Below, piece after piece: positions 1-7,689 of a stretch of 64,000 nt of DNA. The stretch is from Oscillospiraceae bacterium (GTDB lineage Bacteria > Bacillota > Clostridia > Oscillospirales > Oscillospiraceae), in contig CACZDN010000004.1 in assembly GCA_902779945.1 (NCBI GenBank), forward strand, positions 1-64,000. Reading direction: 5' to 3'. Numbering within the stretch: the stretch's first letter is position 1; every line of letters begins with the position of its first letter. A program made the translations under genes and the position numbers. The notes beneath the pieces are model-generated. The model ran no database searches. It was not told the origin of the DNA and saw only the letters and a program-made list of their open reading frames with translations.

Positions 1-1
1 T

Positions 2-175
2 GAACCTCTTAACTATATTGACATCTATTCTCGAATGCAAATTGAAAATCTGATTAGGGAATTTTCTCCTACAATGATCTTCGTAGAACATGATCTTGCT
101 TTCAGAAATACGATTGCTACAAAAACAGTATATATTGAAAGCACTCCCGGTCAAAGCTGTCAATGGTCGAGATGA
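2..175 (+). CDS. ABC-F ribosome-protection ATPase, C-terminal tail (5' end outside window)
   Basis: The frame is open from the window edge and stops at 173-175. It encodes about 57 residues. The stretch VEHDLAFRNTIATK resembles the last ATP-binding cassette of ABC-F proteins of the Lsa/Vga type, in which VEHD is the Walker B/H-loop end of the second nucleotide-binding domain. Such proteins bind the ribosomal E site and displace lincosamide, streptogramin A or pleuromutilin drugs. The final ten residues (from about TPGQ) fall in a long inverted repeat and may not be native, so the gene may have been joined to new sequence at its 3' end. Family assignment is fairly secure; drug spectrum cannot be read from the tail. 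Confidence 0.7.
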   Translation, partial: EPLNYIDIYSRMQIENLIREFSPTMIFVEHDLAFRNTIATKTVYIESTPGQSCQWSR

Positions 176-215
176 ACGGCGCATTTCATGCGCCGCCATT
201 GACAGCCTTGCCCGG
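147..215. repeat. long nested inverted repeat over the ABC-F stop codon
   Basis: Outer 20-base arms at 147-166 and 196-215 are complementary except for two positions. Inside them a perfect 7-bp hairpin (177-183 with 189-195) closes on a 5-base loop. The structure spans the ABC-F stop codon and has no U-tract, so it is not a classical terminator. It may be a mobile-element end or an mRNA 3' stabiliser. Confidence 0.6.
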
Positions 216-295
216 TCTTGCTCTGCGGTTATCAAGGCAGGCAAGCCCCAGGGGTGCTTGCCTGCCTCCTTTGATTTTGAGTGGAGGTCAGTGGC

Positions 296-326
296 CGAAA
301 TTGGCCTCAAATTGAGGCCAATTTCG
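296..326. repeat. 31-base near-perfect palindrome
   Basis: Arms 296-310 and 312-326 are exact reverse complements with one central base (311). Fifteen perfect pairs with a one-base centre suit a dimeric protein site or a cruciform better than an RNA hairpin. The surrounding 176-800 contains no convincing intact gene. Confidence 0.8.
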
Positions 327-372
327 ACAGGTACTTGCAAAGCCCGGAACTCTTGCAATCTCTGGTTTTCTG

Positions 373-390
373 TGATACTATTTTGATACT
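373..390. repeat. TGATACT direct repeat with 11-bp spacing (integrase arm-like)
   Basis: TGATACT occurs at 373 and again at 384, one helical turn apart. Paired short direct repeats in helical phase are typical of arm-type binding sites of tyrosine integrases at ends of Firmicute mobile elements. The role is inferred from pattern only. Confidence 0.4.
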
Positions 391-574
391 AAGAAAACGA
401 GGTGTCCCAAATAACAGGTGAAATGTTAACATATTTGCGAAAGTTTTTCCTGCGAAATCACCTCAAATACACCCTACTATATCTGAATTTGCCGAGTGGG
501 AATAAAGAAAAAGTGATCCTTCGAGACCGCGAGGCCTTGAAAATACTGGACTTTTGAGTTCCCGTTACTCCGAG

Positions 575-592
575 TGATAGCAAATTGATAGC
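575..592. repeat. TGATAGC direct repeat with 11-bp spacing (integrase arm-like)
   Basis: TGATAGC occurs at 575 and 586, 11 bp apart. The same heptamer recurs three times at 8698-8727 on the other side of the accessory island, suggesting that both are left-over ends of related integrating elements. Confidence 0.4.
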
Positions 593-654
593 ACAAGAAC
601 CCGAGATTTGTTGAGAGCAAATCCAAGGGTTTGCGAGTGTGCTGTTTCCCATTA

Positions 655-819
655 TCATAAACCAAAGAGGTCAACCTGACTTTTGCAAGCCAGGTTGACC
701 TCTTTCTTTTTGCCTTCGGACAGGCATTTATTTTTTTTCAATTCTTCAATCAGCGCGTCGGACAGAGCTTGCGAGGGCACTTTGGCCCACCGTCCGGATT
801 GATCCAGTTCTGGGTACTT
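655..819 (-). pseudogene. 3' remnant of an unidentified gene
   Basis: On the minus strand an open stretch of about 54 codons ends at TGA (657-655) and reads like real protein: YPELDQSGRWAKVPSQALSD followed by an acidic helix. No start lies in a sensible place, and the frame runs into the TnpV fragment on the opposite strand. The last 15 codons coincide with a terminator-like hairpin. I do not recognise the family; it is probably debris of a mobile element. Confidence 0.3.
664..711 (+). terminator. intrinsic terminator-like hairpin
   Basis: A perfect 15-bp stem (664-678 with 691-705) with a 12-base loop is followed by TTTCTTTTT. It closes the gene-poor 180-660 block and precedes the TnpV fragment. 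Confidence 0.65.
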
Positions 820-1081
820 GTACTGCCACCTTCGCTATCTTCGGCAGCACAGAAAGGCTCTCTATACGGAATTGCTGGTCTCCGGTAGGCTGAGCGGGTA
901 TCTGTCAGATCTAAACGAGCAGGCGGAGGCCATGTTCCTCCGGTTAATTGACCAGATGGCAGCTCGGGAGGGTATCACTGAACAGCTCAAAGCGCAGGAT
1001 CAATTGCTGTGGGTACAGCAGATGAATAACATCCGAGACCTGGTGATGGAGGTGGTGAACAACGATTTAATCTACATATAA
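818..1081 (+). pseudogene. TnpV-family transposon protein, 5'-truncated
   Basis: The 87-residue frame (TTG at 818, open only from 803) matches the C-terminal two thirds of TnpV, a small protein found in Firmicute transposons and conjugative elements. Characteristic pieces are LRYLRQHRKALY, a Gln/Glu-rich middle, and the ending WVQQMNNIRDLVMEVV. The usual N-terminal segment is missing; an in-frame stop lies just upstream at 800-802. No ribosome site precedes the TTG. The biochemical role of TnpV is not established. A GC-rich terminator follows directly, and an almost identical one lies after the YhcG gene at 6389. Confidence 0.6.
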
Positions 1082-1088
1082 GGTCACG

Positions 1089-1115
1089 GCGGCGGGGAGA
1101 AATCCCCGCCGCTTT
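1089..1115 (+). terminator. GC-rich intrinsic terminator after TnpV
   Basis: A perfect 10-bp stem (1089-1098 with 1103-1112) with a GAAA tetraloop is followed by TTT. The stem is identical to that at 6389-6412. Confidence 0.65.
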
Positions 1116-1178
1116 GGCTTCAAAAGATATCATAGACTAAAAAATAGCAAAAATCATACGGTAATTCTTTCTGATATA

Positions 1179-1217
1179 TTGATTTTTTAAGACCGATATG
1201 GTACGATTTTTGATACC
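1179..1217 (+). promoter_or_regulatory. promoter with overlapping dyad, restriction operon
   Basis: TTGATT (1179-1184), a 17-bp spacer and TACGAT (1202-1207) preceded by TGG resemble an extended -10 sigma-A promoter. An imperfect dyad GGTA-N10-TACC (1200-1217) covers the -10. The first gene downstream is a winged-helix protein, so autorepression is a reasonable inference. Confidence 0.4.
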
Positions 1218-1239
1218 GAATACATTGGGGGCGTTGTGG

Positions 1240-1509
1240 ATGTCTGAGTTTTTTGTAAATGATAAATACAAAGTACTAGAGTGCATGGCAAACAGACAGA
1301 TTCCTGTAAACAATGCGCAGATTATAAAACTTTCTCAGCAGGAAATTGCAGATATGTTACATTTCACGAAGACCAAGGTGAATGTAATCATTGGCGAATT
1401 GAAAACAAATGGTTATCTTGTTCAACTCAGCGCTCGCGGAAAGTATTCTCTCACTGAAAAAGCAAATGCCGAACTAAGAAAAATGGGCAGTCAGGAGGCT
1501 GAAAAATGA
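1240..1509 (+). CDS. winged-helix DNA-binding protein, first gene of the restriction operon
   Basis: This is an 89-residue protein. ATG at 1240 is preferred over an upstream in-frame start at 1198 because the latter would lie on the predicted -10 element. A GGGGGCG stretch sits before 1240. The middle (QQEIADMLHFTKTKVNVIIGEL) reads as a helix-turn-helix and is followed by a wing (NGYLVQLSARGKYSLTEKA), as in MarR/ArsR-like folds. The stop overlaps the start of the restriction enzyme gene (ATGA at 1506-1509), so the two are translationally coupled. By position it probably times expression of the nuclease, like a C protein, though it belongs to a different fold class from classical XRE-type C proteins. 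No ligand-binding domain is visible. Confidence 0.6.
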   Translation: MSEFFVNDKYKVLECMANRQIPVNNAQIIKLSQQEIADMLHFTKTKVNVIIGELKTNGYLVQLSARGKYSLTEKANAELRKMGSQEAEK

Positions 1510-4424
1510 ATACGAATACTATGCCATTAGAGGCTGAAACCCGAGTACTCATTGATCGCAGCCTCGAAAACCTTGGGTGGAAGCTGAGCGGAAAAGATCA
1601 GAACGTCTATTATGAGCAGCCTCGCACCGAAGCGGAGAAAAAGAAGCTCGGTGGGAAGCGGCCTGATTATGTCCTTTATTCCAAGGAAAGTGATCGGCCT
1701 CTTATTGTCATTGAAGCGAAAAAGAAGGGCTCCCGCATAGACGTAGCATTGGAGCAGGGAATCAACTATGCTCGCGCCATTAATGCACCGCTTGTTTTTG
1801 CAACAGATGGCGTGTTCTGCAAGGCTTTCCACACGGATGCAAATCGCCCGCCAATTCTCAACGGTGAAGAAATAGACGAATTCATACGTGAAGCGCTTGC
1901 TTTACGTTATCTGACATCCTATGAAGTCAATACCGTCAGTCCAAAAGTCCAGTATGACCGCAAAGAGCTTATTCGCATTTTTGATGAAGCTAACAATATG
2001 CTGCGTGGCGAAGGTCTTCGTGCAGGCATTGAGCGTTTCGGAGAATTCGCCAACATTTTGTTCCTTAAGCTCATTAGCGAGAGCGAACAGATAAAACGTG
2101 AAAGCGGGATTCAGACCAAGTTTGATATTGCTTGTAGCTGGGATAGCATTAAGCAGATCCCCTCATCCACCCGTATCGAGTATATCAACAAAACCGTTTA
2201 TGATAAACTGAACGCACTGTACAGCACGGATATATTCACTCCATTACAGATTAGGGATCCAAGTATTTTGAAGGAAATTATGGATAAGCTTGATCCCCTT
2301 ATGCTGACGGATGTGGATAGCGATGTTAAAGGTGACGCTTTTGAGTATTTCTTGAAGGCTTCAACTTCCACCAAGAATGATCTTGGCGAATACTTTACGC
2401 CTCGTCACATCGTAAAAACTATGGTTCGCCTGGTAAATCCTCAAATTGGCGAAACTGTGTATGATCCCTTCTGCGGAACAGGCGGCTTCTTGATCGAAAG
2501 CTTTCGCTATATTTTCAATAATATGGCCAGAACGGAAGCTAACCTAAAAAAGCTGCGAGAGAGTACTGTTTATGGCAACGAAATCACAAATACCGCTCGC
2601 ATTACGAAAATGAATATGATCCTGGCTGGTGACGGTCACAGCAACATTGAGATGAAAGACAGTCTTGCCAACCCTGTTGACGGTACTGCTACCTATACCG
2701 ATGAAAAGGGCGTAGTGCATCACAACGGATTTGATATCGTGCTGGCGAATATGCCGTATTCTCAGAAGACGAAACATGGCAGCCTTTACGACCTGCCGAG
2801 CAGTAACGGCGATAGCATTTGTGTTCAGCATTGCATGAAGGCAATCAACAGTGCTTCTGAGAACGGGAGAATGGCGCTGGTTGTTCCGGAAGGCTTTCTG
2901 TTCCGCAAGGATCTGACAAAAACGCGTGAGTACTTGCTGGATCATTGCCAATTACAGAGCATCATTTCTCTGCCGCAAGGCGTATTCCTGCCGTATACGG
3001 GTGTCAAAACGGATATTATTTATGCTACGAAAGTCAATCAGAAGACGAAAGCTTCTGAGAAGAAAAAGGATTTCTGGTATTTTGACGTAAAAAGCGATGG
3101 ATATACGCTGGATAATCATCGACGTAAGCTTGAGACGCCAAGCGATCTGAGTAAATACGAAGAATACCGCAAGCTAGATAAGGATCAAGCTGCCGATATG
3201 ATGAGGGTGGGGTTTGAAATTATCCCGCTTGATAAAGTGCGGCGAAATGCAAATATTCTTGTAGGAAGCCGATACAGAACACTGGCAAAAGAGGCTTCGA
3301 AGCACCCCATGGTGAACTTGGGCGATGAGCAATTATTTCAGATCTGTTCTGGAGGAACCCCCAGCAGCACTGTTCCCGAATACTGGAATGGTAGTGTGCG
3401 TTGGATTACGCTTGCAGACCTACCCGCCGATAATTTCATTACGGAAATAAAAACAACGGAACGGACCATATCAGAAGCAGGTCTTAATAACTCAAACGCT
3501 AAACTGCTTCCGGCTGATACCATCATTGTTTCAACTAGGGCTACTATAGGAAGAATCGGTATTGCACGTACCCAATTAGCCACAAATCAAGGATTTAAAA
3601 ATATAATTATTAAGCGTCCAGACCTAATTCTTCCTAAATATGTGGCCTACATGCTTACGGCACAAGTTGACGCTATGCAACATTTGGCAAGCGGAGCAAC
3701 TTTCAAAGAGATATCAAAAGAGAATTTTTGCACTCTTCAGATACCGCTACTTCCAATCGATCAGCAGCAGTTTATCGTCGAGGAGCTTGACAGGTATCAG
3801 AATATTGTTTCTGGTGCACAAAACATATTAAAAAACTATATGCCCGCTGTCGCTCTCAACAATGAGTATCAGACAGATAGATTAGGAAATCTTTTTGATC
3901 CAGTATTAAACAGTATAGATCCCACTTTAGAAAGCGGTACCGTTTGCTATGTTGGATTGGAAAACATTGTATCGGGGACTGGAGAGTTTACAGGTTCTCT
4001 TGAAAGCAGATATGAGAATATTAAGAGCCTCAAGCGAGTTTTTAAAGAGGGAGACATTTTGTTCGGAAAGCTTCGCCCTGCTTTAAATAAGGTGGCTTAT
4101 GCCACATTTGACGGAATATGCTCTACAGATATTCTTGTGTTGCGTGCAAAAAGCGAAGATGTTCTGCCTGAGTATTATAGTGTTTTGCTAAGAGGGGTCG
4201 CCTTTAATAAAGCTGTCCTAAACGGCGTAAGCGGAGGGCAATTACCTCGAGTTGATCTTAACTTTTTACTGGATATCCCAGTTCAGATTGTTCCCAAAGA
4301 AGAACAACAACGGAGTATTACAATGATTCGTGCGGAACGGGAGATGATAGACTCTGTAAAGAAGATTATTGAAACTTTCTCCAGGAAAACCGCTTACCGA
4401 ATCAAGGAAATATGGGGTGAGTAA
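1506..4424 (+). CDS. single-chain restriction-modification enzyme (nuclease, N6-adenine methylase and two TRDs)
   Basis: This 972-residue protein joins three activities that type I systems split between subunits. Residues 1-140 hold a PD-(D/E)XK nuclease core (P53-D54, then E70-A71-K72) like the HsdR N-terminus. Residues 145-590 are an HsdM-type methylase with SAM motif DPFCGTG (320-326) and catalytic motif NMPY (415-418, a variant of NPPY). From about residue 600 two HsdS-like target-recognition domains follow, the second starting near 786. No helicase gene is nearby. The layout resembles type IIG/IIB enzymes such as AloI, which cut without translocation. It would methylate adenine in a bipartite site and cleave unmodified DNA. 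It overlaps its neighbours at both ends (ATGA, TAATG). Base composition is AT-richer than the core genome, suggesting transfer. Sure of architecture; type is inferred. Confidence 0.85.
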   Translation: MNTNTMPLEAETRVLIDRSLENLGWKLSGKDQNVYYEQPRTEAEKKKLGGKRPDYVLYSKESDRPLIVIEAKKKGSRIDVALEQGINYARAINAPLVFATDGVFCKAFHTDANRPPILNGEEIDEFIREALALRYLTSYEVNTVSPKVQYDRKELIRIFDEANNMLRGEGLRAGIERFGEFANILFLKLISESEQIKRESGIQTKFDIACSWDSIKQIPSSTRIEYINKTVYDKLNALYSTDIFTPLQIRDPSILKEIMDKLDPLMLTDVDSDVKGDAFEYFLKASTSTKNDLGEYFTPRHIVKTMVRLVNPQIGETVYDPFCGTGGFLIESFRYIFNNMARTEANLKKLRESTVYGNEITNTARITKMNMILAGDGHSNIEMKDSLANPVDGTATYTDEKGVVHHNGFDIVLANMPYSQKTKHGSLYDLPSSNGDSICVQHCMKAINSASENGRMALVVPEGFLFRKDLTKTREYLLDHCQLQSIISLPQGVFLPYTGVKTDIIYATKVNQKTKASEKKKDFWYFDVKSDGYTLDNHRRKLETPSDLSKYEEYRKLDKDQAADMMRVGFEIIPLDKVRRNANILVGSRYRTLAKEASKHPMVNLGDEQLFQICSGGTPSSTVPEYWNGSVRWITLADLPADNFITEIKTTERTISEAGLNNSNAKLLPADTIIVSTRATIGRIGIARTQLATNQGFKNIIIKRPDLILPKYVAYMLTAQVDAMQHLASGATFKEISKENFCTLQIPLLPIDQQQFIVEELDRYQNIVSGAQNILKNYMPAVALNNEYQTDRLGNLFDPVLNSIDPTLESGTVCYVGLENIVSGTGEFTGSLESRYENIKSLKRVFKEGDILFGKLRPALNKVAYATFDGICSTDILVLRAKSEDVLPEYYSVLLRGVAFNKAVLNGVSGGQLPRVDLNFLLDIPVQIVPKEEQQRSITMIRAEREMIDSVKKIIETFSRKTAYRIKEIWGE

Positions 4425-5209
4425 TGGTGCCGGATACTTTGGATTATACAGAAGTACCACATTTACAAGAGCTTCTGAGCTATCTGCCGATCAACCCAGA
4501 AGATGAAGAAGATATTGTAAATTACGTGCAGAATATTACGAACCTCATAGCTGTGAACTACAAATACGGGCAGTACCAGTTTGCCTACTTCGGCGTCCAT
4601 TTGCTGTATATGACGTACATATACTGTACAGCGTGGAAAATCGGGCAAATTGAACCCGGACGATATAGGGATGCTATCGTTTTTGCCCGTGCATATAACG
4701 GCAGAGAGCGGGACCTCAAAATAGAAGAGGCGGACTCGGTTTTCGTATATAGCTTGATGCCGGAAAAAGAGATTGCGAAGCTATTTAAAATCATTGATCT
4801 GGATAAATCGCAGATTTCTTTAGTCGAGGATCTTGTTGATACGAGAAACGATATGGCGCACGCTTCCGGCAAATTTGAAATTCTTACAGAAGAAAGCTAT
4901 GATGTAAAGGTAAGCAGTGTTCTTTCTTCTATGGGTGTGATTCACAGGTGTATGGATCGGTTAATCAGAAAATGGTATGGGCAAGTCCTTCTGAGCTTCT
5001 GTAAAGGCGAGTACGAAGGGTACGATGATCCCAAAGACTTTATCGTCGAGCAAATGATTCAGACGTTTAAGCTTTCCACAAACGAATTGCTTATTTGCAA
5101 CGAGATGAGCGTAAGTAGCCTAATAACGGAGCATCGGGGCTATGAAGCGAAATTGAAAGCTTTCAAAAAAGCACTCAAGGAGTATTGCCAAGAGATGGGT
5201 TATATTTAA
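4424..5209 (+). CDS. HEPN-motif protein coupled to the restriction enzyme
   Basis: This is a 261-residue soluble protein starting on the ATG that overlaps the restriction gene stop (TAATG). Its clearest signature is RNDMAH (R141, N142, H146), which fits the RN-x3-H active site of HEPN ribonucleases, set in a helical context. The remainder is predicted mainly helical with no membrane segment. HEPN proteins often act in defence islands as RNA-cutting abortive-infection effectors or tRNA-targeting toxins. By position this one may be a backup that acts when the restriction enzyme fails, or a modifier of it. The overall family is not one I recognise, and a non-catalytic HEPN scaffold is possible. 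Confidence 0.55.
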   Translation: MVPDTLDYTEVPHLQELLSYLPINPEDEEDIVNYVQNITNLIAVNYKYGQYQFAYFGVHLLYMTYIYCTAWKIGQIEPGRYRDAIVFARAYNGRERDLKIEEADSVFVYSLMPEKEIAKLFKIIDLDKSQISLVEDLVDTRNDMAHASGKFEILTEESYDVKVSSVLSSMGVIHRCMDRLIRKWYGQVLLSFCKGEYEGYDDPKDFIVEQMIQTFKLSTNELLICNEMSVSSLITEHRGYEAKLKAFKKALKEYCQEMGYI

Positions 5210-5325
5210 CCCGGATATGTCAAAAGAGCCGGTTTCAAATAACAATGATTTCGGCGCAGTTATCTCAATTATTGAAAATGCAAAAAGCCGGGCTCTAGTA
5301 ACCGAAGGAATGTGAGGTCTTGCTG

Positions 5326-6372
5326 ATGACGGATCATCTTATGCCCTCGAATCAAAATATCAATCTCGTCGTTCATGAAATCGGCGATCTGCTGGCCGCC
5401 GCCCGGAGCAATGTTGCCCGGCAGGTGAACAATGAGCTGCTGAGTACCTACTGGCATATTGGGCGCATTATTGCCGAGTATGAGCAGACGGTGCCGGAGC
5501 GGGCCGACTACGGCAAGCAGACGCTCAAGGAGCTGTCAAAAGCACTGACCGCGGAGTTCGGAAAAGGCTTTTCCCGGGCAAATCTGTATAACATGCGGCA
5601 GTTTTATCTGTCCTATGAAAAAGTCCAGTCAGTGACTGGAAAATTGACATGGACACATTACTGCGAATTACTGACAATATCCGACCCGGACAAGCGCAGC
5701 TTTTATGAAAAGGAAGCAGTCAACTCCAACTGGTCCGTGCGTGAGCTCAAGCGCCAGATTGACAGCTCCCTGTTCGAGCGCCTGCTGCTTTCCCGCGGGG
5801 ATGCAAACAAGGAGCAGGTGCTGGCGCTGGCAGAGAAAGGAATTGAGATCGCTGAACCGGCCGATCTCATCCGCGACCCGTATGTGTTCGAGTTCCTCGG
5901 CATCCCGGAAGACAAGCCCATGCTGGAGAGCGATCTTGAGCGGGCGTTGGTACAGCAGATCGAAAAATTCCTGCTGGAGCTGGGGCGGGGCTTCATGTTT
6001 GTCGGTACGCAGCAGCGGGTGACGATCAACAATACCCACTATTATGTGGACATGGTGTTCTATAACAAGATTCTTCGCGCCTATGTGCTGATCGAGCTGA
6101 AGACTACAAAACTGACGCCGGAAGCCGCAGGGCAGATCAATATGTATCTGAATTACTATGCCTCTGAGGTCAACGACCCGGACGACAATCCGCCGATCGG
6201 GATCATCCTGTGCACCGAGAAGGACAGCATCACAGCGGAATATGCTTTGGGCGGTCTGTCAAACAACATCTTCGCCTCGCGTTATGTGCTGGTTATGCCC
6301 AACAAGGAACAGTTGATTGCCCAGGTGGAAGCGGTTTTGAAAAAACGGGAAGAAGACGGGAACGAATCCTGA
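5326..6372 (+). CDS. YhcG/DUF1016-type PD-(D/E)XK nuclease-domain protein
   Basis: This 348-residue protein matches the YhcG layout. The N-terminal helical DUF1016 region (YWHIGRIIAEYE, LYNMRQFYLSY, LTWTHYCELL) is followed by a nuclease domain with VDMVFYN and IELKTTKL, supplying the D and ExK residues. ATG at 5326 is chosen because GAGG lies 8-9 bases upstream; a TTG six bases earlier is an alternative. The family is common inside or beside type I restriction loci, and several members are thought to help nuclease function, but the exact role is unsettled. It lies 116 bp after the HEPN gene, so it may be transcribed with it. Its base composition is higher in GC than the preceding three genes, suggesting separate acquisition. 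Confidence 0.85.
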   Translation: MTDHLMPSNQNINLVVHEIGDLLAAARSNVARQVNNELLSTYWHIGRIIAEYEQTVPERADYGKQTLKELSKALTAEFGKGFSRANLYNMRQFYLSYEKVQSVTGKLTWTHYCELLTISDPDKRSFYEKEAVNSNWSVRELKRQIDSSLFERLLLSRGDANKEQVLALAEKGIEIAEPADLIRDPYVFEFLGIPEDKPMLESDLERALVQQIEKFLLELGRGFMFVGTQQRVTINNTHYYVDMVFYNKILRAYVLIELKTTKLTPEAAGQINMYLNYYASEVNDPDDNPPIGIILCTEKDSITAEYALGGLSNNIFASRYVLVMPNKEQLIAQVEAVLKKREEDGNES

Positions 6373-6388
6373 TTTCAGTTGCATATGG

Positions 6389-6420
6389 GCGGCGGGGAGC
6401 AATCCCCGCCGCTTCTTATC
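6389..6420 (+). terminator. GC-rich intrinsic terminator after the YhcG gene
   Basis: A 10-bp perfect stem (6389-6398 with 6403-6412) with a GCAA tetraloop is followed by a T-rich run. Stem and flanks nearly duplicate the terminator at 1089, so the two probably share a mobile origin. Confidence 0.7.
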
Positions 6421-6528
6421 TCGGATAATCTACTGATAGATGAAAAACTTATATTTTGGTGAGATAACGTCACATTTTCTCTGGAAGGCGTGTCTATATA
6501 GGTGAACGCCACTGAAAGGAGTGAGCTT

Positions 6529-7119
6529 ATGAAAAATAGAATAATTCTTCTGCTTTTCTTGTGTACGTTTTTCCTGACAGCTTGCGGGAATCGGTCGGAG
6601 TCCGCAACTGTTACACCTGAGTCCCCTTGGCCAAGCCATGCTCCAGAAGCGACACCTTATGTGCATCTACAGTCAGAGACCAACGAAATGCCAGCCCCTG
6701 AGGATGGACAGGGACAGTCTGATACTTACGGAAGCTATGAGAACTTCATCCGCAGCATATACGGTGAAGAAGGTAATTTCTACGGGAAAGACTGGGAACT
6801 GCAGATGTTTAAGGATCTTCCCCAGGATGAACCTTATCCTTTTGTAATACGCACAAACGCTATGCTGCAAGGCGCAGATACAGTAGATGATCATATCGCT
6901 TTGGCACAGAAATTTGTTGAATTCGGCTGTGAAGCAAAGGTTAAAGAAATGCGCAGTGTTGAAGACGGAAAAGAATACGTCGCATGGGTAACGATCATCA
7001 CAACAACCCCTTCCCATTTATGGGAACTCAGTGATGGTCTGGAAGAACAGCTGCATGTTGAGCAGCTATACGAGAGCGTTGATATTCGGTTTGACACCGT
7101 GGTCTGGCCGGAGGAATAA
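6529..7119 (+). CDS. secreted lipoprotein upstream of an ECF sigma factor
   Basis: This is a 196-residue protein. ATG at 6529 is chosen for the GAAAGGAG site 8 bases upstream. The N-terminus is a lipoprotein signal (charged KNR, hydrophobic core, lipobox LTAC), so Cys is the lipidated residue after cleavage. A Pro/Ser/Glu-rich linker leads to a globular domain of about 130 residues with no family I recognise. The sigma gene starts 9 bp after its stop, so the lipoprotein, sigma factor and anti-sigma form one transcript. It may be a surface sensor or a target of that system. Confidence 0.7.
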   Translation: MKNRIILLLFLCTFFLTACGNRSESATVTPESPWPSHAPEATPYVHLQSETNEMPAPEDGQGQSDTYGSYENFIRSIYGEEGNFYGKDWELQMFKDLPQDEPYPFVIRTNAMLQGADTVDDHIALAQKFVEFGCEAKVKEMRSVEDGKEYVAWVTIITTTPSHLWELSDGLEEQLHVEQLYESVDIRFDTVVWPEE

Positions 7120-7128
7120 ACTGTCGCT

Positions 7129-7689
7129 ATGAATGAAAAAAGATTGTTGCGCAGATTGCAGCGCGGTGATGAGTCTGTGCTTCCGGAACTGATACGGCAA
7201 TACAGCGGGTATGCATATGCAATTGCCTCCAACATCCTGTCCCACGCTATGGGTGAAGAGGATATTGAGGAAGTCGTTTCCGATTCCTTTTTAAGCATCT
7301 GGGAAAACCGGGAGAATATCGAAACAGAGATACTGAAAGCTTATCTTGCCGCGGTTGTTCGAAATAAAGCAAAGACGGCATTGCGGAAGCATCACGCCGA
7401 AGAGCCTCTGGAAGACGACATCCTGCAAATCAGCATTCCCAATCAACCGGAGCAAAAGATTCTTCTATCAGAACTGAGGGAAATAGCACATGATGCGGTT
7501 GATTCTCTTGGTGAGCCGGATCGCGAAATCTTCCAACGCTATTATTTCCTTTATCAAAAGACGGAAGACATAGCTGAAACGCTCGGCCTTAAGGACGCAA
7601 CCGTCCGGGCCAAACTTTCTCGCGGTCGGAAACGGCTAAAAGTCTATTTGACAGAAAGGGGGTTCGACTGTGAAGACACGCATTACTGA
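7129..7689 (+). CDS. ECF-type RNA polymerase sigma factor
   Basis: This 186-residue protein has region 2 (about 15-85, with EEDIEEVVSDSFLSIWENRE) and region 4 (about 120-178, with YYFLYQKTEDIAETLGLKDATVRAKLSRGRKRL, including the -35-recognition helix). This is the usual size of group IV sigma factors. A GGAGG site precedes the ATG. The 3' end overlaps the next gene by 20 bp, the classic coupling of an ECF sigma to its anti-sigma factor. It would direct transcription of a small regulon, perhaps including its own operon, in response to an extracytoplasmic signal. Confidence 0.85.
   Translation: MNEKRLLRRLQRGDESVLPELIRQYSGYAYAIASNILSHAMGEEDIEEVVSDSFLSIWENRENIETEILKAYLAAVVRNKAKTALRKHHAEEPLEDDILQISIPNQPEQKILLSELREIAHDAVDSLGEPDREIFQRYYFLYQKTEDIAETLGLKDATVRAKLSRGRKRLKVYLTERGFDCEDTHY

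Noticed and set aside
458-674. Two short minus-strand frames near 458-674
   Set aside because: No ribosome site, no family resemblance; the region is better explained by repeats and a hairpin.
1506-4424. Ordinary type I hsdM with separate hsdS and hsdR
   Set aside because: TRDs and nuclease core are in the same frame and no helicase-type hsdR is in the window.
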